NCBI GenBank assembly: GCA_944387455.1
Contig: CALXEY010000005.1
Span: 1 to 36,875 of the forward strand
Direction of reading: 5' to 3'
From: an uncultured Clostridia bacterium
GTDB taxonomy: Bacteria > Bacillota > Clostridia > TANB77 > CAG-508
Length of the DNA: 36,875 nucleotides
Position numbers and translations under genes: made by a program. The notes beneath the pieces are model-generated. The model did not search any database. It worked only from the letters and a program-made list of their open reading frames with translations, and had not been told where the DNA came from. Positions within the stretch are counted from its first letter, which is position 1. Each line of letters begins with the position of its first letter. Positions 1-8,085 of the stretch are shown in pieces.

Positions 1-511
1 AAAAGTATACAAAAAAGAATGTATGTTTGTACATAGTTATTTTTGATTTTTCATACATTCTTATTTTATCATTTATAGGTAATCTATATTTATTATTTTC
101 TTCTTGTATTATTGTTAATGGTGCATCCCATATCCTTTTTGCTGTACTTAATACTATTGGATATATTACTGCTGCTTTTCTATTTTTGTTATTTTCCATT
201 TGCTGTTCTCTACTTCCTATTAATGCTGTCTCATTTTCTGTCATCCTCTCTCCCATTTTATAATCTACCGTGCTTTGATGTTCTATTACTATAAATGATT
301 CCTCTGTTTTTATTTTATAAACCACATCTAATAATTTTGTTTTAAATGTTATTTTTTCTCTATATTCTATATTAAAATTTTCTATATCTTTTTTCTTTAG
401 TTTTACTCCCATAAAATCTCTTAATAGATTTATTAATTCTTGTTTTGCTTCTAATATTTGTTTTATTACTTTATCATGTACTTTACCTGTTCTTTTAATT
501 TTTTTATCCAA
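1..511 (-). CDS. Rpn-family PD-(D/E)XK nuclease / transposase_31-like protein, partial
   Basis: An open frame runs leftward off the window from a TTG at 511, preceded by AAAGGAGG with a 7-nt gap, so the C-terminus is missing (170 codons visible). The protein has the Rpn/transposase_31 core: KLLDVVYKI, then FIVIEHQSTVDYKMGERM, where the Asp and the EHQ triad match the PD-(D/E)XK nuclease fold, then a REQQ/PIVL segment. Rpn proteins are DNA endonucleases linked to recombination and are often multicopy and variable. The frame has no stop in the visible part, but the last 15 or so codons (from about position 45 leftward) look less family-like, so the C-terminus may be degenerate. It is divergent from the J-domain gene. 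Family call is fairly secure; activity is not shown. Confidence 0.72.
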   Translation of the reverse strand, partial: MDKKIKRTGKVHDKVIKQILEAKQELINLLRDFMGVKLKKKDIENFNIEYREKITFKTKLLDVVYKIKTEESFIVIEHQSTVDYKMGERMTENETALIGSREQQMENNKNRKAAVIYPIVLSTAKRIWDAPLTIIQEENNKYRLPINDKIRMYEKSKITMYKHTFFFVYF

Positions 512-1027
512 TTCTATTCCTCCTTTATTTTATTTTCTTTTACTATTGAAGTCAAATTACATTTAAAGTAAATTTTATTGTTTTTATTTCTTTTTCTCAT
601 ATTTTCTTTTGTTTTCTTATTATTTTATAGATTTTTATCTTTTTTATTTTTCTTTTGTTTATTTTTTCTAAACCAATAAAAGTCCAAAATAAATTTTTTG
701 TATAAAATAATTATTTTTGTTGGAATTTTTTCGATTTAAATTTTTGAAAAAAACTCTTTTTAAAAACGTTTTTAAATATTGTAAAAATATATTAGCATCT
801 TTGAAAACAAATTGCAAGTCTTTTTTAATATTTTTTTAACTTTCGACCGCGTAATTTTACAATTTTCGACAAAAATAAAACCAGTAAGTATATTTTATAT
901 TTTTTAATATTATCTTTTATTAATTTTGTTTCATGTTTTTAAGTTTTTTATCTTTTTTTCTTATTGAAGAATATTTTTTTTTATGGTATATTTAATATAG
1001 TAAATTATTATATGAGGAGTTTTACAA
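512..1027. other. AT-rich divergent intergenic region
   Basis: This 516-bp stretch separates the leftward nuclease gene from the rightward J-domain gene. It is almost entirely A/T with homopolymer runs and no credible open frame. Recognisable content: the Shine-Dalgarno of the nuclease gene at 517-527, one TTCGACA (reverse of the Spo0A core TGTCGAA) at 865-871 with a poorer TTCGACC at 842-848, and the J-domain promoter at 964-992. I see nothing else. Confidence 0.5.
964..992 (+). promoter_or_regulatory. SigA-type promoter of the J-domain gene
   Basis: TTGAAG (964-969), a 17-nt spacer and TATATT (987-992) precede the J-domain start by 35 bp. The -35 matches four of six consensus bases and the -10 five of six. 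Confidence 0.5.
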
Positions 1028-1666
1028 ATGAATTATTATAAAATTTTAGAAGTTGATAAAAATGCTTCTCCTGAAGTTATAGAAAAAGCATATAAAACAT
1101 TAGTAAAAAAATATCATCCAGACTTACAAGAATCAAATTTAAAAGAAGAAGCTGAAGAAAAAATAAAGATAGTTAACGAAGCATATGAAACCCTTTCTAA
1201 TCCTAATTTGAGAGCAAAATATGATGAAAGATTAAAACAAGAAGAAATTTCAAAAGAAGATTATCAAAAATTATCTAGAGAAAATGAAAACTTATATAAC
1301 GAAATTAATAATTTAAAACATAATATAAATTCAAATTATACACAGACCAATAATTTAAATACTGAAAATTACTTACAACATAATTATCAAAACGAAATAG
1401 AATATCAAAATCAAATTAACCAAGCAAAACAACAAGCTTACCATGATGCATATATACAAGATTTAAAAAATAGAGGTTATAAAATAAAATATAAAAAAAC
1501 ATTTAAAGATTATTTGAAAAATTTCATTGCTTTACTAATTACAATAGCAATACTTTTTTTACTTTTACAGATACCTTTTATAAAAAATTTCTTTGTAGAT
1601 TTGTATGAAGAAAATGTTGTAATTAATTATTTTGTAAACTTTATCTCTAATTTATTTAATCAATAA
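1028..1666 (+). CDS. J-domain protein with C-terminal membrane anchor
   Basis: The 212-aa protein starts with a complete J-domain (about residues 2-68) including the HPD tripeptide in KKYHPDLQ, the loop that stimulates DnaK ATPase. There is no Gly/Phe region, zinc finger or substrate-binding domain, so it is not canonical DnaJ (about 370 aa). Residues ~70-150 are Asn/Gln-rich and probably coiled coil. One hydrophobic segment (about 168-187) would anchor it in the membrane with the J-domain in the cytosol. The start has GAGGAG 8 nt upstream. It converges with the T4SS-like operon across a shared terminator. It probably recruits DnaK to a membrane-located client; whether that client is the neighbouring machine is speculation. 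Confidence 0.8.
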   Translation: MNYYKILEVDKNASPEVIEKAYKTLVKKYHPDLQESNLKEEAEEKIKIVNEAYETLSNPNLRAKYDERLKQEEISKEDYQKLSRENENLYNEINNLKHNINSNYTQTNNLNTENYLQHNYQNEIEYQNQINQAKQQAYHDAYIQDLKNRGYKIKYKKTFKDYLKNFIALLITIAILFLLLQIPFIKNFFVDLYEENVVINYFVNFISNLFNQ

Positions 1667-1689
1667 AAGCTAACTCTAAGTTAGCTTTT
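1665..1689. terminator. Bidirectional rho-independent terminator
   Basis: A perfect 11-bp stem, AAAAGCTAACT (1665-1675) and AGTTAGCTTTT (1679-1689), closes on a 3-nt loop. It overlaps the J-domain stop codon and lies 17 bp beyond the end of the leftward operon. T-rich sequence on both sides fits termination in both directions. Confidence 0.85.
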
Positions 1690-1706
1690 ATTTTTATTAT
1701 ATTTAT

Positions 1707-3098
1707 TTATCCTGGTATTACATTATTATCAACCTCAAAAGAAATTGTAAAGTTTTTATCTTCTCCTAATTGTACAAAAAATGTCCACTCATAAACATAT
1801 CCTCCACTTGTTCCTTTTGTCTCATCAACATAGCTTCCACCTGTTAAATCCCATAAGTTGGCTCCACACGCATACACATTTCCATTTGCATTAAAACTTT
1901 TTATTTCAAAATCATTATATTTATAAGCTTTATTTCTTACATAAAGTATAAAATCATCTAATGTTTTAAAATAATTATTTTTAAAGTTTTCATCTAATAA
2001 ATTATATGCTGTTTCATAATCTTGGTTGTTTATCATTAAGATAAATTTATTAACATTCATTTGTACTTTTACTTCATTATTTCCTTTTTCATATTGTTCT
2101 TTAAAAGCGTCTGTTTCAAGTGTATAAGTATCTAATTGAACTGATACTTCCATTGGTTTAGAAGAATCAAACATATATATTCTTCCATATGCATCTTTAC
2201 ACACATATTGGTTATATTCTTCATTTCTATTTACCATATATTGTTGAAGTTGTGATACTTTGAAATCATTTATATTATCATTTATATATTGTTGGAATTT
2301 TTCATAAGTACCAAATCTTTTTTGTTTGTATTCTTCGTTAAGTAACTCATATGCCATATCTGGTCTACCTAAAATTAACTTTTTATAATAATCTAAATAA
2401 TTTCTACAAACATACTCATCACTTGCAACAACTTTTGAAACAGTATTATTTTCATTTTTATTTATTTGGATTACTTTACTCTCCAAACTTATATCATCTA
2501 TACTGTTATAATTACCATTTAATATTGGTTCTATTGAAAATGTACCATTATTATTATCTCTATTTACAATTATATATAAATCTCCTAAATAAGTATTATT
2601 TATATCTTCTTCAATTCCATAAACTATATATCTTGTTGTTTCTTCATTTTCAGATGCTATTGATTTCATTTTTAAAGGAACAAAGAAAATTACTGTTTGA
2701 TTTATATCATCTACATAATCATACACATTATCTTGAGTTACATTATTTTTTTCTATATATTCTTGGTCTAATAAATTGTATATATTAATTTTAAAAGAAT
2801 TTATTAATTCTTCATTATCACTTTGTCCCATATTTTGTAAACTCGCCTTATTTACCACACCTAGATATTGATTAACGCAACTTACCACTGTAAAAAAATC
2901 ATCTGGGCTATTAACTGGGTTTAATGTTTTCCTATAATTTATTAGTTCTTTTCCTTCTTCTGTAATAGTATTTTCGTCTATATAATGATATGCTTCTGGG
3001 TTTTCTTTTCTATCTTTCATATTTATTGCAACTATTGTAATTACAACTATAACTATTAAAAGAAGAATTCCTATTATAAAATACTTTATTTTTTTCAC
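1707..3098 (-). CDS. VirB8-like membrane protein with two NTF2-like repeats (copy 1)
   Basis: 463 aa, last gene of the leftward operon. The start is GTG at 3098 with AGGAGG 8 nt upstream; this Shine-Dalgarno overlaps the TAG stop of the preceding hydrolase gene, so the two are probably translationally coupled. One N-terminal membrane segment (about 5-26) is followed by a large outside domain. Two related segments (centred near residues 235-285 and 350-400), both of the AYxLLxxxxxxxxFxxxxxF type, resemble the NTF2-like fold of Gram-positive VirB8 homologues such as TcpC and TraM. These bridge the channel and the cell wall. It is a paralogue of the gene at 6689-8056; a stretch near residues 340-385 is almost identical in both. 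VirB8 assignment is by architecture and context, not by a diagnostic motif. Confidence 0.6.
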   Translation of the reverse strand: MKKIKYFIIGILLLIVIVVITIVAINMKDRKENPEAYHYIDENTITEEGKELINYRKTLNPVNSPDDFFTVVSCVNQYLGVVNKASLQNMGQSDNEELINSFKINIYNLLDQEYIEKNNVTQDNVYDYVDDINQTVIFFVPLKMKSIASENEETTRYIVYGIEEDINNTYLGDLYIIVNRDNNNGTFSIEPILNGNYNSIDDISLESKVIQINKNENNTVSKVVASDEYVCRNYLDYYKKLILGRPDMAYELLNEEYKQKRFGTYEKFQQYINDNINDFKVSQLQQYMVNRNEEYNQYVCKDAYGRIYMFDSSKPMEVSVQLDTYTLETDAFKEQYEKGNNEVKVQMNVNKFILMINNQDYETAYNLLDENFKNNYFKTLDDFILYVRNKAYKYNDFEIKSFNANGNVYACGANLWDLTGGSYVDETKGTSGGYVYEWTFFVQLGEDKNFTISFEVDNNVIPG

Positions 3099-3110
3099 AA
3101 AGTTTTCCTC

Positions 3111-6100
3111 CTAACTTGATAAATCTGTTGGCCAGCCCCAGCCTCTCCATGGGCTATAACTTCCCCATGTTTCTACAGACATTGTTTCTATTCCTGTACT
3201 ATCATTTGACATAACCATACCATTTCCTATATATATTCCAACGTGCCCTGCATTATGTCCATTATGAGTAGTTCCTCTTCCAGACCATCCAAATACCATT
3301 GCTCCTAAAGGTATATCTGACATCGATGAAGAAACAATCCATGCATCCCCTGCTTCACCGGCACACCCCATATAAGGTACGTTTATTCCTGCTCCCCTAT
3401 ATACCGCTTCTACCCATGCTTCACAATATCCTGGAGTATGTGGATATGCATATGCATTATTTACAGCTTCATATACTACTCTTTCTTGTGCCTCTGTTCC
3501 TATATCAGAACCACCCATTGGTCTTTCAGCATCTTTAAACTGTTCATAATATGACCTAGCAGCTTCTGTTCTAACACTCATCCTTGGTACTCCTGGTCTT
3601 TCAAAAGACCAACAAAATGCTACTGCTGCATCTTCTGGAGAACCTGCATTTATCCAATCACTTGCTGAATATCCATTATATGATACTAATTGGTATGTAG
3701 CATACCCATTTGCCCCACCACCTGGTGTTAACTCTCCTATTAAGAATTCTATTTGGATATTTACATCAGAAGGATTTGCACCCTTTGATGCTGCATATGC
3801 CTCTAATTGTGTTCTTCTTCCAAATGACCACTGGCATAAACCAAAACCAATACCTGTTCCACCTTCTATTACAGCTGGATCAAATCCTGATTCTGCTTGT
3901 ATATTACCTAAAACTCCTGCAGCTGCTTCTTTACTATATCCTGCATCTATTAATGCCCACCATACTTTTTCTTGTGGTGTATTTCCAACTAGTCCTCCTA
4001 CACTTGAGAAAGATCCATTTAAAAATTCATTAAAATCAAATTCAGTTACACCATAATCATTTCCTGTTAATAAATATAATAAATATCTCATTAATCTTTC
4101 ATGACTTTGTGTTTTTTCATATTTGCCTAGTAATTCAAATAACATCTCTCTTGCTTCTACAAGGTTATTTAGTGGACATTGGAACTCTCCACTTGGTAAT
4201 CTATAACATACTCTATTTCCGTTCATCCTTGTTTCGATATCATCATCTTTTTTATAATTTTCGTTTTCATCTGTTGTTGGATGTTTTTCAAAATATAGAT
4301 TTACCATATTAGCAATTTCTCTAATATTATTTTTTGCATTATCAATATTTGTTATTCCACTTGCTGATATAACTAATAAATAATTTGAGTTTTCTGTTGC
4401 TATTATTGCTGAATCTTGTACTATTCCACTTTGTTGTCCAGATTTACTTGCAACCTGTGCGTTAGTTATAGTAGAAGGTATCATATCAGTATTTACTTGA
4501 AGTTTTAAAATATTCATCATTTTTTCTGCATATTCTTGATTAACACAAGTTCCGTCATATATTTTTTGTAAAATTGTATCAACATCTCTAACAGATGTAT
4601 ATGTTTGGTCATTTCCTTCTGTTGTTAGATTATCTTGATCTAACTCACCTTCTAATTTAGTATTTGCATATCCATTTTGTCTTGCATATTCATTTACTTT
4701 GTCTACTCCTTTTGCAATATCTCCATTTCCCATTGTTTTTAAAAGTGCATTTGCTGATGTGTTACTATCTGTTGTTATCATTCTTTCTAAATCTGCTACT
4801 ATATCCTCTTCTTTTATATTTCCATTTCTTACTTCACTATATGCAGATGCCATAATAAATAATTTTATTAAACCATTTGATTTTACTCTTTTATTATTTA
4901 TTGTTATACTATCAGTTGTATTGTCTAAATTTACAACTCTTACTGAATAATCTCCTTCTGTTACAGATACATCTATGAATTCTTCTATATCTTCTTTTAA
5001 TTCTTCTATACTATTTGCACCTAAAGCTTTAGCTATTTCATCATTTGGTCTATATGCATATGCAAAAGTTCTAAGACTTCCCATATTATCTACATACAAT
5101 ATAGGGTCAAATTTTCTTATACTGTCTGTACATCCTGTATCATAATATCTTAATGTTCCATCAGGGTCTTTTGATGCACATACATTTGTATGTTTTAAAG
5201 TTGTAGTCCCTTTTCCATACCAAAATACCATATCTCCTGGCTCTACATCTTCTATATCTTCTATCAATTCCCAACCTCTATCTTTGATACTATCATCTAA
5301 AAGGTCTAGTGAACGGAAATCTATCCCTTCATAACCTGCTGTATCTAATACCCAAGCTGTAAAAGTTGTACAACATAAATATCTTTCACTCATTGGTTCA
5401 CCAAATGTTGGTCTTCTACTTGCTATTGCCTCACCATCGTGTCCAACATAATGTCCCGCTTCTATATTATCTCTTGCTGAATAATAATATTGATATTCTG
5501 CTAAATAATCATGTAATTCTTTTGCTATTTGTACAAAGCCATTACCATTTGTTGCACCATCATTTATAATTAATTTTGTGAATCTATCAGATTTTTCCGT
5601 TACTTTTGAATTTCCTCTTACCCATCTTTGATATTCTTTATGTACTTGTGTAGTGCTTGTCCAATCTGTTCTTGTAGTTGTTATAATAGTTCCATTTGGT
5701 CTTTGGTTTGTCGTTGTAGAATCTTCTAGTTCAGTTACAGATGGTTCTGAATCTTCACTACTTTCATCATATTGTAAATCTGTAATTTCATTTAATATCC
5801 ATGTTCTTGCACTTGATAAAAATATATCTGTTGTATATGTTTCTTCTGTTGTTGATTGTGGTTGTCCTTCTACTACCCCTTGTGATAAGATTTGAGATGA
5901 ATTTACGCCTCCTTCGCTTCCCACAGTTGATTGTTCTACTCTTTGAGTATATTTTTCTGTTGTAGTAGTAGTTGTTGTTGTCTTTGATTCTGCTATTGTA
6001 ATTATTATTCTTGAATCTTCAACTAAGTTTACTACTGCTAAAGCAAATTGTGGATTTTGTGATGTTAATGCTAATGCTATTGGAAATTCAAATGGCATGG

Positions 6101-6659
6101 CAAATTTTTCTACCATATTTTTGTAATTTATTTTTTCTATATTTCCGTCTATTTTCATTACGTGTACTGTCCAATCTTCTTGGTCAACTGTAAAATAATC
6201 ATTTACATCTTCTCCATTATTTACTTTATTATAAAATTCGTTATATTCTAAATAACTAAGTCTAGTAGTTGTTCCATCAGTCTTAGCTCTTTCAAAATAT
6301 ACCGCCCCTTGTAATCCTTCTCCGCCTAAATATGGATAACTTGTTACTATTTCTGCTTCCAAATACCTTTCTAAGTATTTTTCATCATTTCCTAGACCTA
6401 ATGTTTCTGAATTTACTCCCATCTTTTCTAGTCTTTCTTTTGCTTCTTCATAATAGTCTTCTTCTATTACAATATTATTTCCTTCTATCTTTATCTTATC
6501 AGATATACCTTCAAATACTTCTGAAACACCGCTAAAGATTCCTTCAATTGCAGCCCAGAACAAAGAAACAAGCAAAACTAATAATATTACACCAATTAGA
6601 ACTATTTTGCCATTTTTTTTCATATGTTTAAATATTTTTTGCTTTACTTCTTCGCCCAT
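3111..6659 (-). CDS. Giant VirB1-like cell-wall hydrolase, lysozyme type (copy 1)
   Basis: 1182 aa; AAAGGAG 7 nt before ATG. Order: cytosolic tip, membrane segment (about 18-38), an uncharacterised outside region (about 40-350) with a run of eight Thr, a first NlpC/P60-like peptidase domain (about 375-545; Cys429-Cys430 and His490), a class A beta-lactamase-like domain (about 560-800) lacking the catalytic Ser (Gly596 in GLIK; KSG at 739-741 kept), a short conserved linker, a phage-tail-type lysozyme domain (about 890-1045; Glu923 in QAESGFDP) and a C-terminal NlpC/P60-like domain (Cys1079, His1139). The lysozyme plus NlpC pairing is that of CwlT/Orf14-type hydrolases, which open peptidoglycan for conjugation channels. 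The internal peptidase and pseudo-beta-lactamase are unusual. The C-terminal ~130 residues are nearly identical to copy 2. Confidence 0.75.
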   Translation of the reverse strand: MGEEVKQKIFKHMKKNGKIVLIGVILLVLLVSLFWAAIEGIFSGVSEVFEGISDKIKIEGNNIVIEEDYYEEAKERLEKMGVNSETLGLGNDEKYLERYLEAEIVTSYPYLGGEGLQGAVYFERAKTDGTTTRLSYLEYNEFYNKVNNGEDVNDYFTVDQEDWTVHVMKIDGNIEKINYKNMVEKFAMPFEFPIALALTSQNPQFALAVVNLVEDSRIIITIAESKTTTTTTTTEKYTQRVEQSTVGSEGGVNSSQILSQGVVEGQPQSTTEETYTTDIFLSSARTWILNEITDLQYDESSEDSEPSVTELEDSTTTNQRPNGTIITTTRTDWTSTTQVHKEYQRWVRGNSKVTEKSDRFTKLIINDGATNGNGFVQIAKELHDYLAEYQYYYSARDNIEAGHYVGHDGEAIASRRPTFGEPMSERYLCCTTFTAWVLDTAGYEGIDFRSLDLLDDSIKDRGWELIEDIEDVEPGDMVFWYGKGTTTLKHTNVCASKDPDGTLRYYDTGCTDSIRKFDPILYVDNMGSLRTFAYAYRPNDEIAKALGANSIEELKEDIEEFIDVSVTEGDYSVRVVNLDNTTDSITINNKRVKSNGLIKLFIMASAYSEVRNGNIKEEDIVADLERMITTDSNTSANALLKTMGNGDIAKGVDKVNEYARQNGYANTKLEGELDQDNLTTEGNDQTYTSVRDVDTILQKIYDGTCVNQEYAEKMMNILKLQVNTDMIPSTITNAQVASKSGQQSGIVQDSAIIATENSNYLLVISASGITNIDNAKNNIREIANMVNLYFEKHPTTDENENYKKDDDIETRMNGNRVCYRLPSGEFQCPLNNLVEAREMLFELLGKYEKTQSHERLMRYLLYLLTGNDYGVTEFDFNEFLNGSFSSVGGLVGNTPQEKVWWALIDAGYSKEAAAGVLGNIQAESGFDPAVIEGGTGIGFGLCQWSFGRRTQLEAYAASKGANPSDVNIQIEFLIGELTPGGGANGYATYQLVSYNGYSASDWINAGSPEDAAVAFCWSFERPGVPRMSVRTEAARSYYEQFKDAERPMGGSDIGTEAQERVVYEAVNNAYAYPHTPGYCEAWVEAVYRGAGINVPYMGCAGEAGDAWIVSSSMSDIPLGAMVFGWSGRGTTHNGHNAGHVGIYIGNGMVMSNDSTGIETMSVETWGSYSPWRGWGWPTDLSS

Positions 6660-6688
6660 TATTTTGCTCCTTTCTTTTATTTTTATAA

Positions 6689-8056
6689 TTAAAGTACCTC
6701 AAAAGATATTTTAAAATCTTCTCCTTCTCCTAATTGCATATAAAATGTCCAAGCTAATGCACTTCCTGAGCCTGCAGTTCCTTTTGTTTCATCTACATAT
6801 TGTCCATTTGTTGCATCTGTTAAAACTCCTTCACATATATATACGTTTCCATTGACATTAAAGTTTCTTATTTCTATGTTATTGTATTTATAAGCATATA
6901 CTTTCATATAATTTATAAAATCTTCTAATGTTTTAAAATAATTATTTTTAAAGTTTTCATCTAACAAATTATATGCTGTTTCATAATCTTGGTTATTTAT
7001 CATTAATATAAACTTATTAACATTCATTTGTACTTTTATTTCTTCGTTTCCGCTTTCATATTGTTCTTTATACTCATCTGATTCTATTGTATAAATATCT
7101 AGTTGTAAAGAAAAGTCCATTGGATTTTCTACATTAAAAATATACATTTTTCCATATGTGTCTTGGCACACATATTGGTTATATTCTTTTTGTCTATCAA
7201 CACCATATTTTCCTAATTTTACAGCTTTTACATCATCTAAATTATCTTGTATATATTGCTGATATTTCTCTAGACTTCCAAATCTTTTTTCCCTGTATTC
7301 TTTATCTAAAAATTCATATGCTATGTCTGGTCTTCCTATTGCTAAATATTTATAATATAAAAGATATTGTTGAGAAGTATATTCATCACTTGCAACTACT
7401 TTTATTATTTCATTTACATTATTTTTTTCTATTGTTATTTTTTTACTATCTAATTTTACATCATCTATATTTGTATAATTATGATTAATTATTGGTTCTA
7501 TAGAAAAAGTCTTATTTGTATTATCTGTATTTACAATAATATATAAATCTCTTAAAAAGTTATAATTCATATCTTCTTCTATTCCATATATTATATATCT
7601 AGTTGTAGTAAAATTATCATCTTGTATTGACTTAGCTCTTAATGGTATAAAATATACAGAATTACTTACATCGTTTAAATAATTATCTACATTTCCTTGT
7701 GTTATATTATTATCAGATATATAGTCTTTACTTAACATTTCATATACATTTTTTCTTAGTCCATTTTTAGCTTCTCCAGATGTGTTTTCATTTGTTATAC
7801 TAAGTCTATTTACAGCAGTAATATATTGATTTACACAGTTTACCGCTGTAAAAAAGTCATCTGGGCTATTTACATCGTTTAATGCTTTTCTATAATTTAT
7901 TTGTTCTCTTCCTTCTTCTGTAATGGTATTTTCATCTATATATTGATATGCTTCTGGGTTTTCTTTTCTGTCTTTCATATTTATTGCAACTATTGTAATT
8001 ACAACTATAATTATTAGAAGAACAATTCCTATTATAAAATATTTTATTTTTTTCAC
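6689..8056 (-). CDS. VirB8-like membrane protein with two NTF2-like repeats (copy 2)
   Basis: 455 aa; GTG start at 8056 with AAGGAGG 8 nt upstream, as in copy 1. The first ~60 residues (membrane segment and the following ENPEAYxYIDENTITEEG stretch) are almost the same as in copy 1, the middle has diverged, and a block around residues 335-380 is again nearly identical. The fold prediction is the same: one N-terminal transmembrane helix and two NTF2-like outside repeats. It sits between the two hydrolase genes, 29 bp from each, in the repeated order hydrolase then VirB8-like protein. The mixture of identical and diverged blocks suggests duplication with later gene conversion. The two copies may form a mixed ring or serve different hydrolases. 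Confidence 0.6.
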   Translation of the reverse strand: MKKIKYFIIGIVLLIIIVVITIVAINMKDRKENPEAYQYIDENTITEEGREQINYRKALNDVNSPDDFFTAVNCVNQYITAVNRLSITNENTSGEAKNGLRKNVYEMLSKDYISDNNITQGNVDNYLNDVSNSVYFIPLRAKSIQDDNFTTTRYIIYGIEEDMNYNFLRDLYIIVNTDNTNKTFSIEPIINHNYTNIDDVKLDSKKITIEKNNVNEIIKVVASDEYTSQQYLLYYKYLAIGRPDIAYEFLDKEYREKRFGSLEKYQQYIQDNLDDVKAVKLGKYGVDRQKEYNQYVCQDTYGKMYIFNVENPMDFSLQLDIYTIESDEYKEQYESGNEEIKVQMNVNKFILMINNQDYETAYNLLDENFKNNYFKTLEDFINYMKVYAYKYNNIEIRNFNVNGNVYICEGVLTDATNGQYVDETKGTAGSGSALAWTFYMQLGEGEDFKISFEVL

Positions 8057-8085
8057 AAAGCTTCCTCCTTAAAATTTTAATTCTA

